A stretch of DNA of 64,000 bases from Aotearoamyces nothofagi (lineage: Eukaryota > Ascomycota > Leotiomycetes > Leotiales > Tympanidaceae), in NCBI GenBank assembly GCA_015345905.1, contig JADDTR010000015.1, positions 186,001 to 250,000 on the forward strand, in the 5' to 3' direction. This document shows, piece after piece, positions 1-12,145 of this stretch. Under the pieces are notes generated by a model. The model had not been told where the DNA came from. It made no database searches and saw only the letters and a list, made by a program, of their open reading frames with translations. Both the position numbers and the translations under genes were made by a program. The stretch's first letter is position 1. Each line of letters opens with the position of its first letter.

Positions 1-873
1 TAGCTAAGCTCTACATCACGCACAGCACCCTGCCCAGTAATATAGCGATGCTATGGGACTGCATACCCCGCCGCAAATGGAAGATTCAGGACAATCTTTG
101 TCCTTTGCGGTGCGTTATACTGGATCATATTGGATCGCGAGGCTGGCATGCGTGGACCCCTGCTGTTCAAAGACGGCATGTTTTAACCTTGCATCCGACT
201 CGTTCGACCCTTTGACGCCTCTCACGTCTCCAACAGCTCATTTGCGGGAGAGGCAGAGCAGGCAGAGCAGGCCAAACAGGTAAAGCAGACCTAACAGGTC
301 AAGGCATGTAAAAAAGCATGCAAAGGGCGCCCGTGTCTCTGTGGGCTTGGCTTCAGGCCATCCATCCACCACCGGGCATCAATTGACGCTCGATTAAGGA
401 TGGATATAGCAAGGTCGCACGCACTCCCGACGCTCGAAAGTGCGCGCTGGGCCTCCGTGACCTTCGCCGCTCCCCTTCCTCGGCTCCTACGCCGCCCCGA
501 AAGCTGCCCGCTGGCCTTATTTCCCACCGGCAGCTTGCTGGGTCGATGCGGTGGTAACCTTCAATACTGTACCTAACGTAGGCGCCGCTGCTAGGCCCGC
601 GAGGCCCTGCGAGGAGGCCCGCAACTGGCCCGGCTGCCGGCTCCAAACTCGCTCTGCCCGGTGCCTCCTAGCGCCGGCGCAGCGATAGCGATCACGTGGA
701 GTAGTTGGTCCATTGCCGAAGGAGCACCCCTGCCCGAAGGAAACGTGCAGCAATGTATCCAGTGCATCAGTGCATCGGTGCGTCCGCTGCGTCAATCATG
801 TACTGTTGTTGCGTGGCTGACACGAGACACACCCGTTGATTCCTGCCGCTTCTGCAACGCCTGAACGGGCACC
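1..873. other. Intergenic, no gene recognised
   Basis: GC-rich sequence upstream of the EVE-domain gene. Short open frames exist on both strands, but none has a recognisable domain, a convincing splice pattern or a coding-like composition. The last part is presumably the promoter and 5' leader of the gene starting at 874. Confidence 0.5.
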
Positions 874-2092
874 ATGGCGAAAAGAAAGGCCCAAGATGTT
901 GATAATGCGGAGGCTGTGCCCTCGAGGAGACGATCGAGCCGTCGGAAGACGTCTGAGAAACACAAAGTCCTTGTGCCCGAAAGGACAGCCAGGGCTCCTC
1001 CAGTGAAGGAGCCGGCTCCCAAAGCTTCGGCAGTTGGAAAAGATGGCACCACTGCCACTGTCCCCACCGTCGTCAATGGCAAAGAGCATTCCACAGCATC
1101 AAAGGTACCCATTATGCACCTTTTGGAGCAGCTTATTCCCTCGTGTGCTTCTTAAAAACGAGAGCAAGCTTGTCTATCCTTCTTGCTCTCTTTCCATGTT
1201 CATGCCACGTGATTTCTAGTCCTCTAAGCAGTCTCTGTCTATCGAACCCGTTCACTCCTTGTCACATGCTGCTATTTCATGAACTCTCCACAGATGTTTT
1301 CGCTTCACTGGGTCGCTGACTTCTACATCAGTTACCGCGTGACTCAACGTTGAAGGCAACGTCCACAGAACCCGCCGTGAACTCGGAACACGAGCAGCAA
1401 TACTGGCTCATGAAAGCCGAACCTGAGTCACGCTTTGAGAAAGGCCATGACATCAAGTTCTCCATCGACGACCTTGCAGCAAAGACTGAGCCAGAACCTT
1501 GGGATGGTATGTGTCTATCTGTCTTCTGTCGTATTCCATTCTGACAGTTGCCAGGGATCCGTGCATATCCAGGTACAGTACAGTTATGCTCTCAGGCTCT
1601 TATGCCACTATTGCCACCTCTTGGACTGAACCGGCATAGCAAGGAATAACCTTCGAGCGATGAAGAAGGGAGATTTAGCTTTCTTCTACCACTCTAGTTG
1701 TAAAGTCCCGGCAATTGTAGGGATGATGGAGATAGTGAAAGAACACTCACCGGACTGTAAGACGATCCTTCTTCCAATTATGTGTTGAAGCAACTGGGAA
1801 CCAGCGCTAACGAGAATTCACAGTAACTGCTCAGGACTCTCAAGCACCTTATTATGATCCAAAGGACTCTGACCCTCTGAATCCCAAATGGAGCGTTGTC
1901 CATGTTGAGTTCCGCCGCAAGTTCAAGCATCCTATCACGTTAAAGAACTTAAGAGATTTTCAGGCTCGTGGCAAAGAGCTGGCCAACATGCAGATGCTTA
2001 AACAGAGCCGCCTGAGTGTCAGCAAGGTAAGCAAGAGTGAGTGGGATTTTCTCTTGGCTGTCTTGGAAGAGAAGGAGGCTGGGGGTGATTAA
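874..2092 (+). CDS. EVE-domain (Thyn1-like) protein
   Basis: Five exons: 874-1104, 1332-1506, 1555-1572, 1640-1756 and 1824-2092. Every junction has GT-AG ends and keeps the frame. The N-terminal about 90 residues are basic and low-complexity (KRKAQDVDNAEAVPSRRRSS), like a nuclear-targeting tail. The EVE/PUA-like fold follows: QYWLMKAEPESRFEKG, then KTEPEPWDGIRAYPARNNLR, which is rebuilt only across an 18-nt microexon, then MKKGDLAFFYHS and NPKWSVVHVEF. These match thymocyte nuclear protein 1 (Thyn1) and the DUF55 family. EVE domains are related to YTH and PUA modules and are thought to bind modified bases in RNA or DNA; that role here is inferred from the family. The gene stands alone, and the stop is followed by a gene-poor stretch. 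Confidence 0.88.
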
Positions 2093-4396
2093 AGCATTCG
2101 GGAGCAAAAATTTCCAGGTGCATAGGATATTGTAAGATCCAAGTACTACCTCCCATCCCAGATATTCTGGATTGCACGACCGATATCCCTACCATATCAG
2201 CAGGTTCAATTGTCCTGATAGTTGTTCTCAAGAATAGCAATTGAAATAGCATTTGTCAATTGCTACGGCGGGCCCACTGCATCCACTTGACGACATCCCG
2301 AACACCCGGCTATTTGTGAAACATATACTACACTTCCTCGGATCGAAAGACTAGTTCGGGAGTATTCTCCAGCCTTGACAAGTACTTAAACATCGGTTGT
2401 CATAAGCTTCCGAGTCAAAAGCTCACCGCGATGTCGACTACAGAAAGTGGGTATTGATATCCCAAAGGTGTTGCTAGAAAGAGCTTTCTTACGTCGACGC
2501 GACTAGCAACTGCACAAACCCGGGCAGATAATCGAACTGGTCACTGTGTCTGGTAGAAATAACCATATTTCGGGTTCGGATTCTAAGCTGGCTGCGAGAT
2601 CAAACGCTATCGGGACAGCTGGCCATTGCCTACTCTTGTCTACATGCCAATGCCGACAACAGACGTGGCGGCCATTCCATCGCCAAGAGCGGAGCAGACG
2701 GCAAGGCAATTCTCCAAGCATATCAGTGCTCGGTTTAGAGACTGCCAGGCCTATTGCAACCCTCGTATTGGCATGATCCGAATGGCATGTTTGTTATCGC
2801 CATAGTAAGGATTTCTCGTCCTTGTAGGTCACGGAAGCTACACAGAAAGTCGGCTTTCAACCTCAGGGATCATAGGAAGAAGAGAAAGGCAAGACGTGAT
2901 TCTTACCCATGCGATATGCTTGGCAGTTGCCGACCTCCACCACAACCCTCATTCTGTCGTCGTTTGATTGTCCCCCGCCAATATGCTTGCCAGCACGCGC
3001 TGTCGAAATTTCAATACGAGGCGTCGGCTAGAGGTTGGAAAATGTATAGCTGATGACGAAAGCCTCAGGGTTATGTCAGCTCATGATCTTGGGGATGGCT
3101 GGAGTGACTTACACAACAGTAGATATAGGCGGTTTTCATATCATCCGGGTTAACATGAGGTTCAAACTCGGCTACAAGCAATTCCATCCTTTTAGAGAGG
3201 GGTATAGCGCGTCAATATATAGTTTTGCTTGTCTGCCCTATTAAAGCTTAAGATAGAGGTGAACACTTGGCTTATACTTGAGGAGGACGCTAGTCTTTCC
3301 TCGGAATCGGCATACTACTCGACTCGCAATGCATTGACAGAAAGCAGATCGCATGCCTTGTGGTCGGGGGTACCTCTCGTGAGTCCGTCAACTTTAACAA
3401 TGGCAAGGGAACATTGCTTTGTGGTAAAGGGCGATGCCAATAACTTCAGTGTTGGTTTCATTGAAACTGACATGCCAGAGTTTTCTGAACAGCATTGATG
3501 GAACTTTGTAAGGCTCTTGTTTTCTTCTGGCTTATATCATGCGGCGAGGGCCGGGGATCCGTCCAGATATTAGTGATGTTGACTCCGGTGAGGTAGGCTT
3601 TCTTTTGTCGGGAGAGCTCTTTTGTTCAACTCTCACTCGGCCTGGCGAGAGTCTCTGGTGTGCGCACTCCTCCTCCAACGAACTCTATTTGTGTGTCTGG
3701 AACCCCCATATTTTACATAACGTGCTTAGCATTGCATGTTGCTGCAACAAGCGGGTGCAGTTACTGCAGCTCTGTCCTCTGTCCTCTTGCAGAAGCAAAA
3801 ATATTGTCTGCAATAGCTTTCTTAAAAGCGGCGGAAATGCTCATTCTGTCATATCTAGCAAGATCCAGACAGGAAGAATCATCACATGTTGATGAATAGA
3901 GGACTATCAATGTTTATGGCATCATCTGCAATGCTAATAGATTCTATCGAACCTGTCATGCTGAACGCTACAGGGTTTCGCACAAGCTTTGACTCATCCT
4001 GAACTCGGATGAGCTGTCTGGTGTAGTAAAGAAGGGAATTTAAAGGTTATAAATATCAACAGCTTTTGTTGTTTTCCAGCATCGATAACAATTTCGAAAG
4101 TTCTTCATCGACCTTATATGCACCATAAACTTGAGACGGGGTTTGCTACTAATGTACCCTGGCAGCCAATTTTCAAGTGCAGGTTGTGGGTGGCTGGTCG
4201 AATAGGGGCGTTAAGATGCACGAATAAATAAAATCGCCGCATTTGTTGTTTCTAAGGTATATGTCGAAGTGGAACTTCATCACCACCGCCCTTTCCACCC
4301 AATCCACTATTATCATAAGAATCCCCTCGATCAAAAGATACTCTTTCAGTTACTACTGTCAACAATCGAGAGTCCATTCTAAATCAGTCCATCGCG
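2093..4396. other. Gene-poor 2.3 kb stretch with broken frames
   Basis: No complete gene could be assembled here. Open frames are under 120 codons, lack recognisable domains and are interrupted. On the minus strand, 3187 to 3113 encodes MELLVAEFEPHVNPDDMKTA plus a few residues and is followed by a GTAAGT donor, so it looks like one exon of a lost or unrecognised gene. The segment from about 4200 to 4396 is presumably the promoter of the gene at 4397. Confidence 0.4.
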
Positions 4397-4984
4397 ATGA
4401 ACATTGCACCACCCCGTGAAAAGGGCCGTCCAAAGGCTACCACACCACCCATTAAACCGGACGCATACCATACCCCGCGGGCCGCCTTCCGAATACCCAC
4501 CTCGACCCAGAATGAGCAGGCGCCATCAACACTCGATCCAAAGTCGGTCGTTGCCATTCTCGAGGGTAGGCCACAGGATCTTCACTGCCACCTTGCCTTA
4601 CTCCAGCTTCTTCCCATGAGCCCCGCCGGCCTCGAGTTTGACCACGTCTGGGGTAGAGAGTCGTGCCGCGCCAACGGCTGCAAGGAGTGCTGCTTCTGTG
4701 CCGTGCTTGGAGAGACCTGCGGAAACTGCGAGGCGGAAGACCTGGCAGACTGTCGCGTTATCGGTGCTTCGCGAGGCGCCCTGCGCCGGGACGACTGGCA
4801 GCTTATCGACCAGCAGGAACAGCACGAGGCTGCCCGCATGGACTCCTACGTAAGGGTCGCTGTAGCTCCCGCGAGGCAGAGGAACGAAGCCGCGAAGATA
4901 GGTTCCTATGTGAAGATCGCTCGCACTCGTAGGCCGGAGGCTGCGGATGAGCCTCTCTGTGGCGAGGAGGCGGAGATGCTCTGA
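4397..4984 (+). CDS. Cysteine-rich orphan protein, 195 aa
   Basis: Single-exon frame of 195 codons that I do not recognise. The N-terminal about 50 residues are proline-rich and basic. The middle (residues about 91-117) has eight cysteines packed into the pattern C-x4-C-x2-CC-x-C-x6-C-x2-C-x7-C, which suggests metal binding or disulfides; there is no signal peptide, so a zinc-binding role is the likelier guess. The C-terminus contains an imperfect internal duplication (ARMDSYVRVAVA then AKIGSYVKIART). The start is the first ATG after a long AT-richer leader. GC content is above that of the upstream flank. Lineage-restricted proteins often look like this; function is unknown and a spurious frame cannot be excluded. 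Confidence 0.55.
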   Translation: MNIAPPREKGRPKATTPPIKPDAYHTPRAAFRIPTSTQNEQAPSTLDPKSVVAILEGRPQDLHCHLALLQLLPMSPAGLEFDHVWGRESCRANGCKECCFCAVLGETCGNCEAEDLADCRVIGASRGALRRDDWQLIDQQEQHEAARMDSYVRVAVAPARQRNEAAKIGSYVKIARTRRPEAADEPLCGEEAEML

Positions 4985-5918
4985 GAGCGGGCATGGGCGG
5001 GGTGGCATGGCTGATGCTTGTTCAGGCCTCAATGCCTCAATCACCGGCGGCGGTCTCACGATACAGAGGCATCTTATCAGAAAGGCCTAATGGGCCGGCC
5101 CCACGTGGCAGTCCCGAACGCTTGTTTACAGTAGCAGTCTTGATACGATCAATCAATGCATACATACATCTACGCAGCTCCTCAGTGAATACACGGACTT
5201 TTGTCACTGACTCTATTCCCTGTGCCAGCACGCCATGCCTACATCTCCATCAAACCGGCAAGCTGGTATTACCATACCATACCATACCATACAGCAAGGA
5301 GGAGGACTAAGACAAGTCCACTCCTATTTCCCCCCCCCTCCTAACAGCTCTTTCCCCCCACCCGCACCCAACCCAAGTCTTCTAGACATGACAAGACAGA
5401 AGACAGGCCTACAAGCAGAGCAGAGCGAGCCACGTCCCTCCCCTCCCCTCCCATCCCATCTTTCTAGCCAGCGCGACGGGTGCGTCGAGAGAAGGAGAAT
5501 CGAGCCTCCGGCTTCCTCCTGCGTGCATGCAGCTCTGCGGGAATCCTACAGGGCCGGTCCGCGCATCGAGGAGGGGAACGGGTCTTCCCTCGCGTCGTTG
5601 CGGAAGATGCATCATAGGATAGGGGGGCCGTGTCGAGGACGCTGGCCTGGCTCGGTTCCACCTCTCGAGCAGCGACACTCCCTTTCCTCATACCAGATAG
5701 GAGAGGCAGTCTTTCGCGGCTTGGGGGTCAGAATCACGAATACGTGTACATGTGAGTGGTGATGCTTCAATGGTCTTGTTTGCCTGTCTTTATTTCATAA
5801 TTTTCATAACTTCTAGACTACTGCGTTGAAGCAGTTGTAAACTCAGAAAGTGGATGCGATGAGCTTTTCCAGACCAGTTTTTTCCGTGACACCGTAAGAA
5901 ATCTCAAATTCCAAAAAT
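4985..5918. other. Intergenic between the orphan gene and SHMT
   Basis: No gene recognised. It holds a short ACCAT pentamer run (5271-5292) and a C-rich tract near 5328-5372. The last 100-150 bases are presumably the 3' untranslated region of the minus-strand SHMT gene. Confidence 0.45.
5271..5292. repeat. ACCAT microsatellite
   Basis: About four and a half perfect copies of the pentamer ACCAT in the intergenic region downstream of SHMT. Confidence 0.85.
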
Positions 5919-7541
5919 CTACTGTCTCCAGCCCTCGACTGGGAGAGGGAAGGTACCAGCCCAGGCAGCAATCTCCTTCTTCATCTCGTTGATCTTGGCA
6001 ACCTCACCACCTGCAACCTTGGCCTTGAAGTCCTTGAGCTTGTTGTCCGTCTTTGGCAATGAAGCCTGGACATCCTTGCAGATCTTAATGGACTGGTCAA
6101 TGTACGCTGCAACTCTCTTGAAGTCTTCTTCGCCAAAGCCACGGCTAGTCATGGCCGGTGTACCAATACGGATACCGCAAGGCGTCAGTGCTGACTTGTC
6201 ACCGGGAATGGAGTTCTTGTTGCATGCAATGTTAACTTGCTCAAGAACAGCCTCAACACGTGCACCATCAAGTGCCTGTGGGCGGAGGTCAAGGAGGACC
6301 ATGTGTGAATCAGTTCCATCAGCAACCATCTTGTAGCCTAGCTTCTTGAACTCGACTTCAAGAGCCTTGGCATTCTTGATAACTTGTTCTTGGTATTGCT
6401 TGAACTCTGGGGTAGTGGCTTGCTTGAGAGCCACTGCGAGGGCAGTTATGGAGTGGTTGTGAGGTCCACCCTGGTGACCTGGGAAGACGGAGAAATTGAT
6501 TGGGCCTTCCAGATCATACAGAGTTTCCTTGCCAGACTTGGGGTCAGTCTTACGGACACCCTTGCGGAAGAAGATCATGGCACCACGAGGACCACGGAGA
6601 GACTTGTGGGTAGTAGTGGTGACAATGTCTGCGTGCTCGAACGGACTTGGGATAACACCAGCTGCGATCAAACCGGAAATGTGAGCCATATCGACAACCA
6701 AATAAGCACCGACAAGATCAGCGATCTTGCGCATGCGTGCGTAGTCGATAAGTCTACAGTATGCAGATGTACCGGCGACCAGGACCTTAGGTCTGTACAT
6801 GAGGGCGTTTGCTTCAAGGGCATCATAGTCGATGATGCCGGTCTCAAGGTTGACACGGTATGGGAAAGTCTCGAAGTAGGTCGAAACTGCGGAGATCCTA
6901 GAATTCGGTTTAGTGGGAGGATCAGATAATGCTATATGTTCATGACTCACTTTCGTTGCGCGGTCTGGTAACCGTGGCTCAAATGTCCACCGTGAGGAAG
7001 ATCAAGACCCATCAGCCTCTCATGAGGTCTCATGATAGCCTGGTAAACCTGCAGGTTCGCTGGGCTGCCACTCAAGCACTGAACGTTGACGCCCCATTTC
7101 TCGGGGTCTAAGTGGAAGGCGGTAAGGGCACGAGCCTGGCAGGTCAACTCAATTGAGTCAATGTGCTGGTTGCCACCGTAATATCTTGCACCTGGATAAC
7201 CCTCGGAGTATTTGTTGGACATGGGCGATCCCAAGGCATCGAAAACAGCACGGGATGTAACATTTTCGGAGGCGATCAGAATGATGGATTCGCGCTGACG
7301 TTGGATTTCGAGCTCCTGAAAAGGAGCAATTAGATGGAGTTGAATATTAAAAGAGAGCGAGGCCCTACCATGATCGCTGCGATTTCAGGATCAGTCTCAA
7401 CCAAGGACTTCTCCAGCATCTACAGAATGAGTCAGTCGACGTACGTCAGTAGTTTGTTAGTAATTGGAACGAGCTTACGTCCTGGTGAGTCTTGGAGAGA
7501 GCATAGGTGTGCTGGACACCGTTCTGTGCGTTTGAGGCCAT
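5919..7541 (-). CDS. Serine hydroxymethyltransferase, cytosolic
   Basis: Four exons on the minus strand: 7541-7479, 7419-7369, 7315-6951 and 6897-5919, giving 485 residues, the usual length of a eukaryotic SHMT. The enzyme is PLP-dependent and interconverts serine plus tetrahydrofolate with glycine plus methylene-tetrahydrofolate, feeding one-carbon metabolism. Seen: [51 protein letters not shown], and the PLP-lysine motif [13 protein letters not shown] (lysine near residue 258). The N-terminus [20 protein letters not shown] has no mitochondrial presequence, so this is the cytosolic isozyme. Two inverted TGACTC hexamers lie about 200 bp upstream of the ATG, compatible with cross-pathway (Gcn4/CPC1) control of amino-acid genes. 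Confidence 0.97.
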
Positions 7542-7734
7542 GGTAGTGAGAATCGTGTGAAGTTAGAAGTTGTATTAAAGGAAAGAAGATTGCGAAGACT
7601 GGGAGCTGAATCTTGGCAATAATGTTCGGTCAAAAAATTCCACCGGAACTCCAGCTCCAGACGACCCCGCGCTAAATTAACGCAAGGACGTACACTAAAT
7701 CGGAAGGGGTCTAAGGCACTCTGAATGTCATTTT

Positions 7735-7757
7735 TGACTCCCTTGACCCCCGAGTCA
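7735..7757. promoter_or_regulatory. Inverted TGACTC pair upstream of SHMT
   Basis: TGACTC at 7735-7740 and GAGTCA at 7752-7757 form an inverted pair about 195-215 bp upstream of the SHMT start. The Gcn4/CPC1 core is TGASTCA, so each hexamer lacks one flanking base of the full site. SHMT is a known target class of general amino-acid control in fungi. Binding here is inference. Confidence 0.35.
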
Positions 7758-8561
7758 GCGTAAAGTCTCCTAAGGGGTCACATGATATATTTCCCGCAGC
7801 GTGCGTCTTGTTCTCGGATTCACGACTTCATCTTTGAAAATGCTGACATTGCTGAGATGGGGCTGATCTAAGCTGATATAATCTCCGTATCCAGCGATTA
7901 TGGGTCCCATCCGCTATCGGTATTCCTGCCGAACCGTGGCCTCACCGCCTTATCACGTGCCATACCCCTATTGTTCGTCCTAACAAAGGGGGTTTGTTGC
8001 ACTTTGATGTCCTGGAGATGAGAGTTCAAACCACATCTTGCATCTGACATGGAGTGCCAAAGATCAAACGAACATCCCATCTATTGCACTTCAAGAGCTC
8101 ACGATAGACGATATTTTATGGCCCGAAGTCTCGCAATCTATAATATACTGTCGCATTTGTGGATCACTTAAGCGATTGGCTACAAAAAAACGGGTCACGG
8201 GATGCAAATCACCCTTATTCCCCTTATTCCCTCCTTGACCTCGCTTCGAGGTCACGGCAAAATCCAAGGGCCCCGGAGCCTGCGCAGGGCCGACCTGTAG
8301 GATTTTAGCGTAGCGGCCATTACCTCGTTATATATGCCATTCCACGCAAACCCATCAGACATGTCTTGGATACGCATATTCCAAAAAAAATTGAGCCCCT
8401 TGCCTGCCGGTCATTACTGCCTCGTTTCCACATGAGGTGGTCAAGTATATGTTTATTTTGTTTCTTCTCATTTTCCTACTTTCTATATTTCTTTGCTTCT
8501 TGAATTAATGTTCCGATTTTTTCACGTCAACTATTGGACAGTCTCCCATATATATCATTAA
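7758..8561. other. Intergenic between SHMT and the membrane-protein gene
   Basis: Divergent promoter region. AT content rises towards 8330-8560, where long T- and A-rich runs occur. No other gene was seen. Confidence 0.4.
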
Positions 8562-8708
8562 TCAACAGCCAAACCACGCATCTCTTCATCTCCGCATAAG
8601 ATCATCTTCACCAGTCACAGAGACTGGAAACAAACAAATAGCCAACAACATCCCCAGACACAACAGAAGGTCATCATTGGAATCATTATCTTCATCGCCA
8701 TCATAACC

Positions 8709-10275
8709 ATGTTCTCCCTAATCCAATCCCCAACCACCACAGCCTCCACTCCGCCTCTCACACCCATTCTAGATACCCATACCAGATACCCACACACCGA
8801 CACCAACACTAGCAGCACCAATCCCAACCTCCTCTCGTCTCCATTCAAAACAACCCTCGCCATGATCCGCTGGAACAGCCCCCACCCCGAACGCATCCCT
8901 TATCTCCAACAATACAGTCCCTTCTTCCACACCCTGCACTTCAGCATGCCATCATCACTCCCCCACTCCCCCACCTATCACAACCTGACCCACGACGCCT
9001 GGGGCGAATCCCACGTCATCTATCGCCAACTAGCACTCACGATGCAGCTTATCCTCGACGCCCCGTCCTCCTCTCCGGACTCCGACATCAACGGCCTGTT
9101 ATATTTCCATTTCGACGCCTGGCTCGACCCGCTGGGTTACGCCGATGAGAATTTCAATAATATTTGGTTCCCGAATGTCGTCGACACGGGCTTTCCTTCG
9201 GGCCCGGCATTTCGTTGTATTAAGGACCCGGCCAAGTATGCTTGGTGGGGCTGGGCGCATAATTATCAGAGCGCGGCAAGGGATGCTGCGAGGGTGGTGC
9301 AGAATATCGGGCTAGGCTATGAGGTTGACATTGACGAGTGGTGTATTGGTTGGTCAGACATGTAGTATGTATATCCGAGCCCTCATTTCTAACTTGGACC
9401 TCCAATACTGGTTTTGCCCACTTTGAGGGATGGGAGCTCTCTAATATTTCTCATAACTCAACTGCAATATACTTCAGTCTCACCTACTAACAAAGTCCAG
9501 CTATATTCCACGCCGTTTCTTTGCCGACTACATTCTTCTCTCCTCGATATTTGGCGGTTTCGGTGTCTTCCACGAAGTCGCCATTCCAACTATCCTACAC
9601 ATAATCGACCGATCTCGTCGACTGCACCGTTCACGCTCTATTATGTATCGCTTCGGCGACTGTTGGGGCCATTGCTGCGCTGATAATCCAAGCATTGATG
9701 ATGTCCTCTGGCATCGGTGTGGACATCGGCTGAATTACGAGGATGTGGATGTCACGAAGGCGCATTATGATCGGTTGGGGAACGAGACATCTATGCTGGG
9801 AGAAATAATTGGGGGTGGGAGATGGGAGGAGATTGCGCGGGTGGGAAAGTTTAATGTTAGCGTTTTGAGGGGGCTGGGGAGGGTTGTGGAAAAGCTGGGT
9901 CTTTTGGAGGAGGATAAGGGGTTGGAAAAAGAAGTGGATGAGGTTTCGGATGAGGTTCCGGACGAGGAAGAGGAAGAAATAGCTGAGACTGCTACCGCCG
10001 CCGAAGCTAACACCACACAGATGAAGGAAGAGGTCGGATATGCCGATGATAAATACGCCGAGCCAGAGGCCAAAGAAGTAGGATATGCTGATTATGCCGA
10101 CGATGTCGATGACGGCTCTACCGGACAAGACACGGATAGAATCAACTATGCTAATGAGGGAGATACGGATGTGCATGCACAACTCGAAGATGAAAACGGT
10201 GTTGGTGCCGTTACAGAAAAGGTGGATGGTGGAGCACCAGACGATGCTCTTACCGCCTTCGTAGATGGGAAATAG
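8709..10275 (+). CDS. Uncharacterised membrane-anchored fungal protein, possibly glycosyltransferase-like
   Basis: Two exons, 8709-9364 and 9501-10275, joined through a phase-2 intron (GTATGT donor, TCCAG acceptor), give at least 476 residues. The middle (residues about 52-340) looks like a folded domain: TTLAMIRWNSPHPERIPYLQ, GLLYFHFDAWLDPLGYADEN, then YIPRRFFADYILLSSIFGGF, FHEVAIPTILHIIDRSRR and MYRFGDCWGHCCADN. This resembles conserved fungal proteins of unknown function. The HFDAW segment and the overall order suggest, but do not prove, a sugar-nucleotide-type transferase. The C-terminal about 150 residues are acidic and low-complexity. The frame stays open upstream of the ATG to 8562 and encodes a hydrophobic helix (VIIGIIIFIAIITMFSLI), so the true product is probably a type II membrane protein whose start lies in an upstream exon I could not place. 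Confidence 0.7.
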
Positions 10276-11499
10276 AATAAACACGCAATAGAACAAATTG
10301 AGGCACATTTTATGCGAGATGCTCTTAGGTTGTGAAGGTCTGCGAGTTGATATTGCAGGCCATTGGAGCTCTTGGCCTCAAGTGGTCTGGTCATGTGAAA
10401 TTGGGCCCAATTTTAAGGGTCCCCGTTTTTCTAGTCGTCTCTCCTGGATGGTATACAAAGAGAGGCCCTGGAACCGGTAAATTCGAGCAGGAAGCAAGAA
10501 GGCCCAGGACAGCACGGATCACGTGTGTGCAAAGGACAGCACGTGATCAGGCGCGCGACGAAGACTAGGCCATTTCCCGATTCGCAATTTCCGTCCGTGG
10601 CCTCGCTGCCATCTACATCGACAGCTACATTCGCCTCCGCGTTGCCTTTGTATTCTAGTTCCTATCTTGGTTCTAATGTGCTCGCTGTCGTGAGCTATGC
10701 TCGCACCCGGCGACTGCCACGCGACTACATCAGACTGTGAGTGGGCTTGGCCTTCGAGCATTGTAGCCAAGGAAAGGCTACTCAGCATGGATATGTCGGC
10801 GGCTGCCTGGCCCGCAATGGCCAGTATTGGCAACGTCACGTGGGTAGCGTGAAGGCCTACGGAGAGGGCCTACGGGGGACGCGACGGTGGACGCGACGGT
10901 GGACAGCACGGAGGGGCGGCTTCGGCACGCCCAGATGCGCAGGTTACCTACCATACAGGCCACCCTGCTGATAAAAAGTGGCAGGCTGCTGTAGGCTATG
11001 GCAGGCCAAGGCACCACAAAGTCTTCTCTCGGGGGGGAGGGGGTGCCGCTATTACTATGGCTATTCCTGTACAGCTCCTGCCTCTCCAGCCCTTAGAGCT
11101 CCCACAGCGACGGGACAATCAGTAAGGGGCGCACGTGTGTCTGCTGAAGGTGCGCGGGAGATGGCTGGAGGGGCTTGGCAGGGCTTGGTAGGGCTCGATA
11201 TGCGCTGGATGTGCTCCTGTGTACGTCAAACCCGAGGCCGTTGAGGCAGCCAGACCGCCACGTGACAGGCAGGACCGTCCGAAAGCGCCGCCCGCGCAGG
11301 TTAGAGTTCGCGAACGAAAGAAAAACCGGCAGTGGAGGGGCGCTAACGGCGTTGGGGCACGCCGGTCGTCAGCGCGATTCGGCAAGATTCAGTAGGATTC
11401 TGTACGATCGAAGAGCCCACGGCGGCCACGGCGGCCACAGGGAAGCCAGGGGAGCCACAGGGCAGCCAGAGGCCCCCCCCAGGCTCTGCAGGGCCAGAG

Positions 11500-11589
11500 A
11501 ACAGGCTGGGGACAGGCTGGGGACAGGCTGGGAACAGGCTGGGAGTGGGTGCAGAGGGCCTGCGGAGGGCCTGCGGAGGGCCTGCGGAG
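11500..11589. repeat. Two adjacent 11-bp tandem repeats
   Basis: About four copies of GGGGACAGGCT (11500-11543), then about three copies of GAGGGCCTGCG (11553-11589). Both have period 11 and are G-rich on the plus strand. Confidence 0.75.
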
Positions 11590-12019
11590 AGCCGGCCGAG
11601 AGCCTGAGAACGACTCGCAGGCCCTGGGCGGGCTCCAGCCGCCGCTTCCAAGCTCCCCCAGACTCGCTCTCCCGGCGCCCTAGCTCCCCCAGCTCCCCCC
11701 AGCTCCCCCCCCCAGCACCCTGAGATCCTCCCGCGATCGATCTGCCATCCCGACTCCCTGCGAATCGAGCGACTCAACCATCTCCCATCCCACCTCCCAA
11801 GCCCGCCTGGAGCTTCCGCCATGCCCTTCTCCAATGCTGCTTTTCTGCTCTCGTTCACGCCTGTGCCTACCTACCAATCTATATAACCTGCCGTCTTCCC
11901 CCATCATGCCCCCTCCCATCCGCCCCCAGTTCTTAGGCTCAAGCTTTCAGGCTCTAACCTCTGTTTACCACCAGTAATCCCGCTGCCTCTTTGGCTTGGC
12001 TTTGCCTTTCACTTTTAAC

Positions 12020-12145
12020 CCTCACTCCCACCCTCACTCCCACCTTCACTTCCATTTTTACTTCCACTTTTACTTCCACTTTTACTTCCACTTTTACTTC
12101 CTACTTTACTACTTCTACTTTTACTTCTACTTTTGCTTCCACTTC
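12020..12145. repeat. Pyrimidine-rich 12-bp tandem repeat in 5' leader
   Basis: Repeats of ACTTCCACTTTT and shorter variants, almost purely C/T with periodic A. It directly precedes the glutamine-rich gene. Translated, it gives a monotonous FTSTFTST peptide, which argues that it is leader sequence and not coding. Confidence 0.7.
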
